Origin: Embleya scabrispora
GTDB lineage: Bacteria; Actinomycetota; Actinomycetes; Streptomycetales; Streptomycetaceae
DNA: 64,000 bases
Assembly: GCF_002024165.1 (NCBI RefSeq)
Contig: NZ_MWQN01000004.1
Span: forward strand, 682,001 to 746,000
Direction of reading: 5' to 3'
Shown: positions 16,810 to 26,037 of the stretch, in pieces
Layout of the letters: the number at the start of each line of letters is the position of its first letter
How positions within the stretch are numbered: the first letter of the stretch is position 1
Notes under the pieces: generated by a model
Database searches by the model: none
Seen by the model: the letters and a program-made list of their open reading frames with translations, nothing else
Told to the model about the DNA's origin: nothing
Position numbers and translations under genes: made by a program

Positions 16810-19800
16810 GTGTCGGACGGGACGCAGCTCTACCGCAGCACCGGGGTCGCCCTGCTCCGGGCGGCGGTGACACCGTTGGGCGAAATGCCCACGCGGTGGC
16901 CGGACTTCGACGACGCGTCCGACTGCGTGGCCTGGTTGCGGCGGACGTGGTCGCGACCCGGGCTTGTCGCCGGCGTCACCGCCGCAGGCCCCACCCTCGC
17001 GCGCCGGGTCGAGGCGCTGATCGCCGGCACCGACGACGGCGACCCGAAACGGGTGCGCCGGGCGACCGCCGCCGTGGTCCGCTATGTGCTGCGCAGCGCC
17101 GGACGCCCCACGCCCTTCGGCCTGTTCGCCGGTGTCGCGCCGTTGACCGTGGGCGCGCACGCTCGGGTCGACTGGGGGTCGCGGCATCGGCCGGTGGCCC
17201 GGGTCGACACCGAATGGCTTGCCGACGTCGTCGACCGACTGGAGGCGTGTCCGGAGCTGTTGGCCCGCGTGGACGTGGTGTTCGGCCGGCCGGTGACCGA
17301 GCGGGGCGACCGATTGGAGTTGGCGAACGGTCCGTTCCGGGTGAGCGTGCGCCGTACGCGGGCCGTGCTCGCGGCGCGGGAGGCAGCGGCGTCGCCGGTG
17401 CGTTTCGGCACGCTCGTCGACGCCGTGGCCGAGGCGTTTCCCCGGGTCGACCGCGTCCGGGTCGAGGCCCTGTCGACCGACCTCCTGCGGCGCGGCTTCC
17501 TGATCAGCGCGTTGCGCGCGCCGATGACCGTCACCGACCCGCTCGCGCGGCTCGTGGACGAACTCCGGCGGGTGCACGCGGACGGGGTGCCCGCCGTGGC
17601 GCCGCTGGTGGCCGGGCTGCGCCTGGTGGCCGAGGGTGTGCACCGACACAACGAGGCGTCGCTCGCCGACCGCGCCGCGCTGCGGGCCGAGCTGGGTGCG
17701 CGGATGCGTACGCTGTCCGATGCGGGCCGTACCGCGCTCGGCGTGGATACGCGGCTCGACTGCCGGGTCGCCGTTCCCCATGCGGTGGCGTGGGAGATGG
17801 AGCGGGCCGCGAGCGCGTTGTTGCGTACCACGCGTCGGCCCGGGGGCGAGCCGGCGTGGCGGGCGTACCATGCCGCGTTCGTCGACCGGTACGGCGTCGG
17901 GACGCCGGTGCCCCTGACCGATGTCGTCGACCCGGACACCGGGCTCGGCTATCCCGCCGGATACCCCACCGCCGCCGAGGCCGCGCCGGTCGAGACGGCG
18001 ACGCCGCGCGACGACCTTCTGCTCGCGATGGCGTGGCAGGCCATGGCGGACGGTGTCGGCGTGGGCGAGGTCGGCTTGACCGACGCGGACGTGCGTACCC
18101 TGGCCGACGGCACGGGCTTCGACGAGCGGCGGATACCTCCGCACCTCGAACTGTCCGCGCGCGTACACGCCCGCGGCGTTCGGGCGTTGGATCGTGGGGA
18201 GTTCACCCTCGTGGTCGCGCCGGCGGGCGCGGCCGGGACGATCACCTCGCGGTTCACCCCGACGGCGACCGGTTCGGGTCTGGAGGAGGTGTACCGGACG
18301 TTGCCGCCCGCGACCGAGGGCGCGTTGCGGGTGCAGTTGGCCACGCCGCCGGTGTACGCCCATGCGCAGAACGTCGGCCGCGTCCCGGGGTATCTGCCCC
18401 ATGTCCTGTCCCTGGGCGAACACCGCGGTCCCGACGACCCGCACATCGCCGTGGACGTCCGGGACTTCGCCGTGCTGGCCACCTCGACCGGTTTGCACCT
18501 GGTCGATCGCTCACGGCAGCTCGTCGTGGAGCCCCAAGTGTTCCATGCCCTCGCCCTGCACCGGCAGGTGTCCCCGCTCGCGCGGTTCGTCGCCCGGCTG
18601 CCGCGTGCGTTGGGGGCCCAGTGGTACGAGTTCGACTGGGGGCCGCGGGCGCAACTCCTGCCCTGGCTGCCCAGGGTGCGGTACGGACGCTCGGTGCTCT
18701 CCCCCGCGCGGTGGCGGCCGACCGGGGACGACCTGCCGGCCGCGAGCGCCGACCAGAACTCGTGGCGATACGCCCTGGAAGCGTGGCGCACCCGCTGGAA
18801 GTGCCCGGATGTCGTCGAGTTGCGTGACGGCGCCGACCGCACCCTGCGCCTGTCCCTGGACGAGCCCGCGCACGCCGAACTGTTGCGCGTCCACATGGCC
18901 AAGCGCGGACACGCGATCGTGCACGAGGCCGCGTCGGCCGCCGAGTTCGGGTGGATCGACGGCCACGTCCACGAGATCGCCCTCCCCCTGGTCGCCCGCC
19001 GACCGCCCGCACCCTCGCCGTTGATCGGTCTGCCGGGGCTCACGGCCGACCCCGTGTGCGGCGCGGCGCCCGGATCGGCGAGCGAGGAGTGGGTGTTCGC
19101 GAAGGTCCACACGCATCACGAGCGCTTCGACGAGATCATCGCCCACCGCCTGCCCGAACTCGCGGCCGCGCTGGACCGGGACCGCGCCCGGTGGTTCGTG
19201 CGTTCCCGCGGCATCTGTGAGAGGGACCATCTCCGGCTGTACATCCACACCCCGGACCCGCACGACCGAGCGGCCGTGATGGCGGCGGCCGAGCGCTGGA
19301 TCCGGGAGTTGCGTGCCGGGCGGGCCGCGTCCCATCTCGTGCTGGACACCTACCGGCCCGAAGTCGGCCGCTACGGCGCCGGAGCGGCCATGGCGGCGGC
19401 CGAGCGGGTCTTCGCCGCCGACTCGCGCGCGGTGACCGCGTGGCTGGCGCACGCGCCCACGATCGACCTCGCGCCGCTCGCGTGGGCCGCGTTGTCGATG
19501 GTGGGCATCGCATGCGCCTTCCACGGCGGACCCGGTGAGGGCATGCGGCGCCTGGCCGTACGACCGATCGGCGCGGCGCCGCCGGTGGAGCGGGCGATCG
19601 CGGACACCGTACCGACCCGGATCACCGCCGACGGCGTCGATCTGGCGGGCCTGCCGGAGGAGTTGACCGCGGCCTGGGCGGCCCGTGCGGACGCCCTGGC
19701 CGCCTACCGAGAGTCGCTGCCCGCCGAAACCGACACCGACGCCGTCCTGGACGCGCTCCTGCGCCTGCACCACAACCGCGCCCTGGGGATCGACCCGACC

Positions 19801-19872
19801 GGGGAACGAACCTGCCGACGCCTCGCCCGCCAGGCCGCCTTGGCCTTCCGGGCCCGCCCGGTCGGCCCGTGA
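16810..19872 (+). CDS. full-length class I lanthipeptide dehydratase (LanB)
   Basis: 1,020 residues, GTG at 16810 with GGAGGA 5 bp upstream. Domains: an N-terminal glutamylation domain (about residues 1-700; signature RPTPFGLFAGVAP near 97) and a C-terminal SpaB_C/elimination domain (about 756-1010; WVFAKVHTHHERFDEI, DTYRPEVGRYGAGAAMAAAE, LHHNRALGID). The two-domain layout and size match NisB-type enzymes. These use glutamyl-tRNA to dehydrate Ser/Thr in a precursor peptide. No LanA precursor, LanC cyclase, transporter or leader protease of known type is adjacent. It therefore looks orphaned, or serves a precursor encoded elsewhere or too small to recognise. A hairpin surrounds its stop codon. 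Confidence 0.92.
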   Translation: MSDGTQLYRSTGVALLRAAVTPLGEMPTRWPDFDDASDCVAWLRRTWSRPGLVAGVTAAGPTLARRVEALIAGTDDGDPKRVRRATAAVVRYVLRSAGRPTPFGLFAGVAPLTVGAHARVDWGSRHRPVARVDTEWLADVVDRLEACPELLARVDVVFGRPVTERGDRLELANGPFRVSVRRTRAVLAAREAAASPVRFGTLVDAVAEAFPRVDRVRVEALSTDLLRRGFLISALRAPMTVTDPLARLVDELRRVHADGVPAVAPLVAGLRLVAEGVHRHNEASLADRAALRAELGARMRTLSDAGRTALGVDTRLDCRVAVPHAVAWEMERAASALLRTTRRPGGEPAWRAYHAAFVDRYGVGTPVPLTDVVDPDTGLGYPAGYPTAAEAAPVETATPRDDLLLAMAWQAMADGVGVGEVGLTDADVRTLADGTGFDERRIPPHLELSARVHARGVRALDRGEFTLVVAPAGAAGTITSRFTPTATGSGLEEVYRTLPPATEGALRVQLATPPVYAHAQNVGRVPGYLPHVLSLGEHRGPDDPHIAVDVRDFAVLATSTGLHLVDRSRQLVVEPQVFHALALHRQVSPLARFVARLPRALGAQWYEFDWGPRAQLLPWLPRVRYGRSVLSPARWRPTGDDLPAASADQNSWRYALEAWRTRWKCPDVVELRDGADRTLRLSLDEPAHAELLRVHMAKRGHAIVHEAASAAEFGWIDGHVHEIALPLVARRPPAPSPLIGLPGLTADPVCGAAPGSASEEWVFAKVHTHHERFDEIIAHRLPELAAALDRDRARWFVRSRGICERDHLRLYIHTPDPHDRAAVMAAAERWIRELRAGRAASHLVLDTYRPEVGRYGAGAAMAAAERVFAADSRAVTAWLAHAPTIDLAPLAWAALSMVGIACAFHGGPGEGMRRLAVRPIGAAPPVERAIADTVPTRITADGVDLAGLPEELTAAWAARADALAAYRESLPAETDTDAVLDALLRLHHNRALGIDPTGERTCRRLARQAALAFRARPVGP

Positions 19873-19882
19873 GCCGACCGGG
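19857..19882 (+). terminator. hairpin wrapped around the LanB stop codon
   Basis: A perfect 10-bp stem (CCCGGTCGGC / GCCGACCGGG) with a 6-bp loop that contains the TGA stop at 19870-19872. No U-tract, as usual in high-GC actinomycetes. It ends the LanB transcript before the convergent protease gene. Confidence 0.6.
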
Positions 19883-19979
19883 CGGAACCTTCCGGACCGC
19901 TACCGGGGCCGGATCACGACACGAGGTTCCGCTCCTCGGGTTCGGTCGGGTGCGCCGCCTACCACTTGTGCCGCTCGGG

Positions 19980-21278
19980 CTACTTGGGAAGGTTCCAGAG
20001 TTGGCCCTTGCCCGTGTTGGCGGAGTGGAGCTGCACCACCGTGCTGTTCGCGGTGCTTCCGCCCTTCACGTCCAGGACCTTGCCGCTCGCCACGTGCACG
20101 ATGCGGCCCTTGGCGTCGATCCGCCACTTCTGCGCGGCGCTGCCGTTGCAGTCCCACAGCGAGATCTTGGTGCCGTCGGCGGACGCGTTGCGCGCGTCGT
20201 CCAGGCACTTGCCCATCGAGCGCAGCGTGCCGTCCGGGTACCGGATCCAGGACTGACCCGGGCCGGTGTTGCAGGTGTAGATCTGGATCTGGGTGCCGTT
20301 GGCCGGCTTGCCGCCCTTGACGTCCAGGCACTTCCCGGCGATCCCGGTGATCCTGCCCTGTGGGGGCACCGGAGCGCCGGCCGCGGCGGCCAGCGTGCGA
20401 AGCCCCTGCACGTCGAACTGCTGCACGTACTGGCCCGCTCGGGAGTCCGGGTAGGCGTTCAGGCGGGTGCACATGACCGGGTTCTCACCCGAGTCGGTAC
20501 CGGTGGCGCACTTGCCGGGTGTGTCGTCGGCGTGCGCCAGACCCAGGGTGTGGCCCAGTTCGTGGCTGACGTGGTTGCGCATGCCGACCTCGCCGAAGCG
20601 CGCGGTGGGCTTGCCGTCGGCGGTGAAGAAGGACGTGTTGATGTACGCGTGCCCGCTGGTCACCGTGTCCGGGGTACTGCGCGAGTGGAACCCGCAACTC
20701 CACCCCGGCGTCCCGGATCCGTCCATGACGACCTTCCACGGACTGCCGTCGGTGGTCGTCACGCACGGGTTGAGGAACGCGCCGATCACGATCTCGCCCT
20801 TGGGACGGACGTAGTCGTGACCGACGGGCCTGGTGTCGACCTTGATCGGCAGCGCCGTCTCGTGCTGGATCTCGGCCGCGGAGCGTTCGACGTACGGCGC
20901 CAGCCAGTCGACCGACTTCTGATCGTAGAACTTGATCGTGTAGCCGGTCGACAGCAGCTTCGCCGCGCCGGCCGACTTCCACCCGGGCCCGGACGGCGCC
21001 GCCGCGGCGGCGGAGACGGCCGTACGCTGCCGGGCGGCGGCGAGCGGCGGAATCGTCATCCGGCCATGGACGAACGCGGTGCCGTCGACATCCGACCAGC
21101 CGGAGTCGGGCGCCTCGACCCCGTCCAACGCCTGCTGAACCGGCACCGCATCCGGGTGGGCGTCCCGGTCGTCCTGATCGCCGAACGCCGAGCCCGACAG
21201 TTGCAATCCACCGACGATCGCAGCGGTCGCCGCGAATGCGGCGACCAACGATATTCGGCGTTTCCCCGTGACTTTCAA
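19980..21278 (-). CDS. secreted metzincin-type metalloprotease with C-terminal ricin-B lectin domain
   Basis: 432 residues; the best start is TTG at 21278 after ACGGGGA. A Sec signal peptide is seen (KRRISLVAAFAATAAIVGGLQ...). The zinc site is HELGHTLGLAH (HExxHxxGxxH) around residues 235-246, with nearby MCT as a possible Met-turn. From about residue 305 a beta-trefoil carbohydrate-binding domain has repeated GKCLDVKGG, GKCLDDARN and GKVLDVKGG units, each followed by a Q-x-W-like block (GQSWIRY, AQKWRID, GQLWNLP). It likely degrades extracellular protein while attached to glycans. It converges on the LanB gene; a maturation role there is only speculation. Confidence 0.88.
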   Translation of the reverse strand: MKVTGKRRISLVAAFAATAAIVGGLQLSGSAFGDQDDRDAHPDAVPVQQALDGVEAPDSGWSDVDGTAFVHGRMTIPPLAAARQRTAVSAAAAAPSGPGWKSAGAAKLLSTGYTIKFYDQKSVDWLAPYVERSAAEIQHETALPIKVDTRPVGHDYVRPKGEIVIGAFLNPCVTTTDGSPWKVVMDGSGTPGWSCGFHSRSTPDTVTSGHAYINTSFFTADGKPTARFGEVGMRNHVSHELGHTLGLAHADDTPGKCATGTDSGENPVMCTRLNAYPDSRAGQYVQQFDVQGLRTLAAAAGAPVPPQGRITGIAGKCLDVKGGKPANGTQIQIYTCNTGPGQSWIRYPDGTLRSMGKCLDDARNASADGTKISLWDCNGSAAQKWRIDAKGRIVHVASGKVLDVKGGSTANSTVVQLHSANTGKGQLWNLPK

Positions 21279-21435
21279 ATCCCCGTAACCCTTCGTTCAC
21301 GGCCGTGAACGCGCCTTCCGGCACCGGCCGAAAAACACCGTACAGGTCACCGGTCGCAACGGTTTTCGCCCCCGCGTCCCCCGCGCAACCCGACCCCGCG
21401 CCGCGCGATCGGGATGGTCGAAACCCCCCGGCGCG

Positions 21436-21930
21436 CTACGCGCGGATGGCTGCGTGGGCGGCTTCGATCAGGATGTGGGGGTCGATGTGGAGAGCGCGCA
21501 ACGCGCGGGCGGCCGTGCCGTGTTCGAGTTCGGCGACGGCGATCAGGACGTGGGCCGTGCGCAGGTTCTTGGGGCGGTCGGCCTTGGCCAGGGCTGTCGC
21601 GCGCTGGAATACCTCGTTCGCGGTGCCGGAGGCTCGGTAGGGTCCGCGCGGGGCGGGGGCGGGTGTGGGGGCGGGGATCGTATCGGTGTCGATCCCGACC
21701 GAACGCAGCGCGGCGGCGTGGGATTCGGCCAGGGCGCGGCGGACGTCCTCGACGGTGGCACCGGATGCGGCCAGTGCCGTCCGGGCGGAGTCGTCGGGGA
21801 GGGTGAGGGCGGCCAGGAGCAGGTGCTCGGGGCCGGGGGTTTCCTCGCCGAGCGCGCGGGCCTGCTCCTCTGCGCCGGTGAGGAGACGCTTCATCGCGCC
21901 CATGTCGTGTATCGCGGTGCGGATGCCCAC
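21436..21930 (-). CDS. Clp N-terminal-domain protein without ATPase
   Basis: 164 residues, GTG with AAGGAGA upstream. Two Clp-R repeats are visible: RALGEETPGPEHLLLAALTL (first) and ALAKADRPKNLRTAHVLIAV (second). These resemble the N-domain of ClpC/ClpA that binds adaptors or phosphoarginine-marked substrates. There is no AAA+ module, so it cannot unfold proteins alone and may act as adaptor, decoy or sensor. It is 27 bp downstream of a small HTH gene on the same strand, forming a two-gene operon behind twin palindromes. Confidence 0.85.
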   Translation of the reverse strand: MGIRTAIHDMGAMKRLLTGAEEQARALGEETPGPEHLLLAALTLPDDSARTALAASGATVEDVRRALAESHAAALRSVGIDTDTIPAPTPAPAPRGPYRASGTANEVFQRATALAKADRPKNLRTAHVLIAVAELEHGTAARALRALHIDPHILIEAAHAAIRA

Positions 21931-21957
21931 GGTGGATCTCCTTGCCGGGCCGGTGGA

Positions 21958-22185
21958 TCACCGGTCCTGGGGTGGTGGCGTTCGTCGGGAGGGTGACAGT
22001 CGTTTGTGGGCGGCCTGGGCACTCATGCCCAGGGCCTGACCGATGTGGTTCCAGGTCCAACCCTGGGCGAGGGCGTGGTCTACCGCCGCTCGCTCCAGCG
22101 CCGCGGCGAGGCCGCGCAGTGCGACCACGGCCGCGAACGCGTCCTCCGGTTGCTCGGGCGAGGGAACGTCCTTGGCGTCGATCAC
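21958..22185 (-). CDS. small helix-turn-helix protein partnered with the Clp-N protein
   Basis: 75 residues, GTG start at 22185. The HTH is at about residues 43-66 (WTWNHIGQALGMSAQAAHKRL), preceded by a helical segment EDAFAAVVALRGLAAALERAA. It resembles the small HTH proteins that accompany Clp-N genes in many Streptomyces genomes. The start codon is only 1 bp from a perfect 18-bp palindrome, so this gene is probably leaderless and autoregulated. A C-terminal basic, Pro-rich tail follows. Confidence 0.82.
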   Translation of the reverse strand: MIDAKDVPSPEQPEDAFAAVVALRGLAAALERAAVDHALAQGWTWNHIGQALGMSAQAAHKRLSPSRRTPPPQDR

Positions 22186-22186
22186 A

Positions 22187-22233
22187 CATCAACTTTAGTT
22201 GATGGACGCGCAAGCCGTCAACAAAAGTTGATG
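22187..22233. promoter_or_regulatory. two copies of a CRTCAAC-N4-GTTGATG operator
   Basis: First copy CATCAAC-TTTA-GTTGATG (22187-22204) is perfect; second CGTCAAC-AAAA-GTTGATG (22216-22233) has one mismatch. Centres are 29 bp apart. Both are AT-rich against a GC-rich background and sit directly upstream of the small HTH gene, in the 65 bp before the frameshifted XRE gene ends. Binding by the HTH protein is inferred. Confidence 0.7.
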
Positions 22234-22250
22234 AGGCGCGCGGGGTCGGG

Positions 22251-23617
22251 TCAGAGCGCGAACGGATACACCGGCACCGGCCCGCCCCCCGCGTCCGCGT
22301 ACGGTGCCGGCCGGCCGAGGGCCGGCCCGAGTGTCGTGGTGCCCGGCGTCGCGCGGTTGCGGAGGCCGGTGTCGTAGGCGTCCATCGCGGCTTCGGTGCG
22401 GCCCGAGCGGCGCAGCAGGTCGCCCGGAAGCATGCACAGGTCGGCCAAGTCCCCCACCGCCCCGCTGCGTTCGAGGACGTCGAGCGCGCCGACGCAGTGC
22501 TCCTCGGCGCATTCCGGCTCGCCCCGCTCCTCGGCCATCAGACCGAGCAGCCGATGGGCGCCCGCCGCGTGCACCGCACCGCGGGTGTCGTCGAGGTCGA
22601 GCACGCCCGACAACAACTCCCGCGCCTCCTCGTGCCGGCCGAGGCGGCGCAGTACGTCGGCCGGTTCCACCTCGACCTGGGCGGTGAACAGGCGGGCGCG
22701 TGCGGCCACCGGCATCTCGCGCGCGGTGCGCAGTTCGGTCTCGGCGGCGTCGAGCGCGTCGTGCTGGGCGTGGACGTAGCCGCGCATCCAGTGGCAGTGG
22801 GCGAGTTCGGTACGCAGATGCAGCTGCTGGTAGAGCTCCTGCGCCTTGGCCGGCGAGGCGTCCGCGTCGGCGATGCGGCCCTCCGCGAGCAGCGTGCGGG
22901 CGACGCTGCGATGCATGCCGGCCACCAGCGCGGGATCGGGGACCCGCGGCGCCGGCGCGAGGGCGACCTCGGCGGCGTGTGCGGCGCGGACGTACGCCCC
23001 CATGTCCATGTAGGGCGCGATGGAGGCGGCGTGCAGGAGGACGAGCGCGTCGGGGTCGTGCAGGTCGTCGCCGGCGAGTTCGTCCAGCGCGGTCTCCAGC
23101 ACGTAGCACGCGTAGCGCGGTTCGCCGGCCAGGAAGTGCGCCACGGCCCGGCCGCGGATCGCGCGGGCCCGGCGGGGCGCGGGTTCGCCGGCGAGTAGCC
23201 GCTCGGCCGCCTCGAAGTGGGCGCGGGCCCGGGCCGGTTCGCCGGTGGTCAGCGCGCATTCGCCGAGTCCGATCCGGGCGCCGGCCTGCTCGACCGGCAG
23301 CGCCGGGCGCTCGGCGTCGGCGAGCAGTTCCCCGTAGCGCAGGGCGGCCCGCTCGGGGGTGCCGGTGGCGAGCAGGCGCTGGGCGTCGGTGAGCGCGAGG
23401 CGCAGTTCCGTGGGTGACCGGTGGTCAGCTCTTCGTAGTTGGTGCCGAGTTGCCCGGCGAGGAAGCGCAGGGCGGCCTCCGAGGGACGGGCCTTGCCCGA
23501 TTCCAGGGTGGAGATGTGGGCCGCGGTGTACCTCGGCTCGGCGAGCCGGCGTTGCGTCGATCCCAGTTGGTTGCGCGTACGTTGGATGCGCCTTCCGATC
23601 TCGGCCGGCTCGTCCAT
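22251..23617 (-). pseudogene. XRE-family regulator with TPR-like domain, split by a frameshift
   Basis: The N-terminal part (ATG at 23617, MDEPAEIGRRIQRTRNQLG) carries an XRE helix-turn-helix (QRRLAEPRYTAAHISTLESG) and ends in one frame at NYEELTTGHP. The rest, TELRLALTDAQRLLATG onward, is in the next frame and forms about 380 residues of TPR-like helices (YGELLADAERPALPVEQAGARIG...). One extra G at the GGG of 23412-23414 would rejoin them as TTGHPTELRLAL. So this is either a one-base deletion or a base-calling error. The intact product would be a tetratricopeptide regulator of the kind common in Streptomyces. It is divergent from the M64-like protease. Confidence 0.75.
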
Positions 23618-23742
23618 CGGGTACCCCTGCGGTAGTTCCTCCCCCGAGGCATTGTGCGGCAACGTCTCGACGCCTGGCTTGAGTTCGGACTTGGATTTCC
23701 TGAAGTCCGGATCCATCCCCCTCGCGTGCCAAGGAGAATCCC

Positions 23743-25137
23743 TTGCGCAGATCGAGTACATCCCGCCGCGGACGCGTGCTCGCGGCCGCCGCGGCCGCCC
23801 TTCTCGTGTGCACCGTCGTCACCGCCCCGGGTGCGGCCGCCGGTGCCGCCACAGGACGACCGACCACCGACCGGGTCCACGTCGAGATCCCCGGCCCCGA
23901 ATCCGCGGCGCCCACCGCGCTCGCGCAACCGCACACCGAGGCGGGCTCCGGATACACCCGGGTCCCCCGGCGGGGCAGGGACGGATCACCACCCGGCGCC
24001 CTCGCCGCCGAAACCGCGTCGGGCGACGGCGCGATCACCAGCATCGTCGACAACGGCCCCACCGCGGACCGCCTCGACATCGTCTTCGTCGGCGACGGGT
24101 ACACCGCGGCCGAACTCGAGCGGTTCCACACCGACGTCAGGGCTCGCTGGGCGGAGATCGTGGCCGTCGAGCCGTACACCACGTACGCGAGTCTCTTCAA
24201 CGTCTGGGCGGTGGACGCGGTTTCACGCCAGTCCGGAGTGTCCGGCGATCCGTCCCGGGACGTGGTCCGCGACACGGCGATCGGTTCCTATCTCTGGTGC
24301 GAGAACACCGAACGGCTGCTGTGCGTCGACGAGGCCAAGGTCGACGCGTACGTCGGCAAAGCCCCCGCCGTCGACCTGGTGATGGTGCTCGCCAACAGCG
24401 GCAAGTACGGCGGTGCCGGCTACAACACGCCCAGCCCGACGCTCGGTTACGAGGGCATCGCCACCTCCTCCGCGCACAACGCCCAGTCGGGCCAGGTCGC
24501 CATCCACGAGACGGGGCACTCGCTCGGCAAGCTCGCCGACGAGTACTTCTATCCCGGCGTCCCCGGCTACGAGCACTACACCGGCCCCGAACCGGGCGAG
24601 TCCAACATCACCGAACTGTCCGCCGCGCGCATGCGGAGCACGCGCACCAAGTGGTACCGCCGGCTGGGCCGGACGTCACCGGACGGCGGCACGGTCGGCG
24701 CCTACACCGGCGGTGGCTACTACGTGACGGGCCTGAACCGGCCGACGGACGGCTCGCTGATGCGCTTCACCGGCAAGCCCTTCAATCTGCCCGGTGTCGA
24801 GGCGATGATCGCCGGTTTCCACCGGCACGCCTCCGCGGCACGCGCCCTCGCCCCGACGGCGCGGACGTTGCGCGCCGGGGACAGCGCGCGCATCGCCCTG
24901 GCCCGACCCGCCGGTCCGGCCGCGCGACCGCTTCGGGTGCGGTGGTACCTCGACGACAAGCCGCTGGAGCCACCGGCGTCGGAGGACGCGGTGCAGGTCT
25001 CGGAACTGCGCCTCGATCCGCGTCGCCCGGGGCCGCACCGGTTGACCGTGGTGGTCGTCGACCCGACGGACTCGGTCCGTGACCCCGCCATCGCCCAAAC
25101 CCTGCGGACGAGTCTGACCTGGACCGTCCGGGCCTGA
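23743..25137 (+). CDS. secreted IgA-peptidase-M64-like metalloprotease
   Basis: 464 residues; TTG start at 23743 with an excellent AAGGAGAA. A signal peptide (RRGRVLAAAAAALLVCTVV) precedes the mature part. The catalytic motif is IHETGHSLGKLADEY: H255, E256, H259 bind or activate zinc, and the downstream ADEY is the M64 signature. DRLDIVFVGDGYTAAE (about 105-120) is the typical start of the M64 fold. A C-terminal Ig-like region (LRVRWYLDDKPLEPP...HRLTVVVVD) follows. It likely digests extracellular protein. It is transcribed away from the broken XRE regulator, which may have controlled it. Confidence 0.88.
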   Translation: MRRSSTSRRGRVLAAAAAALLVCTVVTAPGAAAGAATGRPTTDRVHVEIPGPESAAPTALAQPHTEAGSGYTRVPRRGRDGSPPGALAAETASGDGAITSIVDNGPTADRLDIVFVGDGYTAAELERFHTDVRARWAEIVAVEPYTTYASLFNVWAVDAVSRQSGVSGDPSRDVVRDTAIGSYLWCENTERLLCVDEAKVDAYVGKAPAVDLVMVLANSGKYGGAGYNTPSPTLGYEGIATSSAHNAQSGQVAIHETGHSLGKLADEYFYPGVPGYEHYTGPEPGESNITELSAARMRSTRTKWYRRLGRTSPDGGTVGAYTGGGYYVTGLNRPTDGSLMRFTGKPFNLPGVEAMIAGFHRHASAARALAPTARTLRAGDSARIALARPAGPAARPLRVRWYLDDKPLEPPASEDAVQVSELRLDPRRPGPHRLTVVVVDPTDSVRDPAIAQTLRTSLTWTVRA

Positions 25138-25180
25138 TCCGGGTCGTCGGGGACCGACCGCTCGCACCACCGGCAGCACG

Positions 25181-25213
25181 GCGACCCCGGCGCGCCCCTC
25201 GCGCCGGGGTCGC
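25181..25213 (+). terminator. 14-bp perfect GC hairpin after the M64-like protease
   Basis: GCGACCCCGGCGCG pairs exactly with CGCGCCGGGGTCGC around a 5-bp loop, 43 bp after the stop codon. Confidence 0.75.
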
Positions 25214-25234
25214 GCCGTTGCGCCCGGTCCCCAC

Positions 25235-25266
25235 GGGAGCCGACCGCCGCGGGAGCCGACCGCCGC
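25235..25266 (+). repeat. exact 16-bp tandem duplication
   Basis: GGGAGCCGACCGCCGC occurs twice in direct succession between the terminator hairpin and the next small gene. Likely a slippage product. Confidence 0.8.
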
Positions 25267-25397
25267 GTCGTGGCCGTTCCGCCACGACGGTGCGTACGGG
25301 GTCGTATCCGCTTCGCATCCTCCGCCTCGGATAATGTGGGCGTACCGAGGTCGAAGCCTGTCGGACGATCCTCGCGCCCGTCCGGAGGGAAATCGCG

Positions 25398-25595
25398 ATG
25401 CCGACCACTCGCCACGAGGAGCTGCGCGCTGCGATCGTGCAGGCCCGCGAGGCGCTCACCGCGCATCCGGACGCCGCGACCTCCCCGGCCCTTGCCGACC
25501 TCGTCGCCGCCGCGGAGCCGTTCGCCAACCTCACCCAGGCGGTACCGCCGCCGACGACGCGGCAGTTCCAGGCCAACCTGCGGCCCGACCCGTGA
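25398..25595 (+). CDS. small hypothetical protein
   Basis: 65 residues, ATG after CGGAGGG, so translation looks real. MPTTRHEELRAAIVQAREAL is predicted helical, as is ALADLVAAAEPFANL; the tail is Pro/Thr-rich. No family recognised. It sits alone, converging on the WhiB-like gene with a 21-bp gap. Confidence 0.65.
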   Translation: MPTTRHEELRAAIVQAREALTAHPDAATSPALADLVAAAEPFANLTQAVPPPTTRQFQANLRPDP

Positions 25596-25616
25596 CCCTC
25601 GACGCGCGATCCCGGC

Positions 25617-25874
25617 TCAGGCCGCGTGGCGGTTGTGGTGCCGGCGGGTGTTTCTTCTGCGCAGCGCGCGGCGCTCGTCCTCACTGAGGCCGCCCCACAC
25701 ACCGCTTTCCTGCTTGGTCTCCATCGCCCACGAGAGGCAAGCCTCGATCACCGGGCACTGACGGCAGACCGATTTCGCCTGGTCGATCTGCTCTCTGGCC
25801 GGACCGGAGTTGCCGACCGGGAAGAACAGTTCGGGGTCTTCGTGCGTACAGGCAGCGGCGGATCGCCAGTCCAT
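25617..25874 (-). CDS. WhiB-like iron-sulfur regulator (WhiB1/WblE type)
   Basis: 85 residues from the ATG at 25874 (AAGGAAG upstream). Cluster ligands are C9, C37, C40 and C46, the same spacing as mycobacterial WhiB1. The turn motif GVWGG and the basic C-terminal ERRALRRRNTRRHHNRHAA are present. MDWRSAAACTHEDPELFFPV also matches the WhiB1/WblE start. Such proteins bind a nitric-oxide- and oxygen-sensitive [4Fe-4S] cluster, contact the principal sigma factor and act as transcription factors. As the sequence departs from the essential WblE at several places, it may be a paralogue. Confidence 0.93.
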   Translation of the reverse strand: MDWRSAAACTHEDPELFFPVGNSGPAREQIDQAKSVCRQCPVIEACLSWAMETKQESGVWGGLSEDERRALRRRNTRRHHNRHAA

Positions 25875-26037
25875 GTCTTCCTTTCCGACCGCGCCGACGG
25901 GCACGGTCCTGCGGTTCGGGTTCTCGGCCCTGCTGCCCGGGATACCTCCTCCCAACCGGCCGAGTCGGCAGAAACCGGGGGAAGTTCGCGGATGCCCGCC
26001 GCCGCGATGCTACGCGGCGCCTTCGCACGGCCGTCGC

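Noticed and set aside
16668-16810. Ser/Thr/Cys-containing frame upstream of LanB considered as a precursor peptide
   Set aside because: It has no stop before LanB and continues as a shadow through the dehydratase gene, and lacks a leader-core layout.
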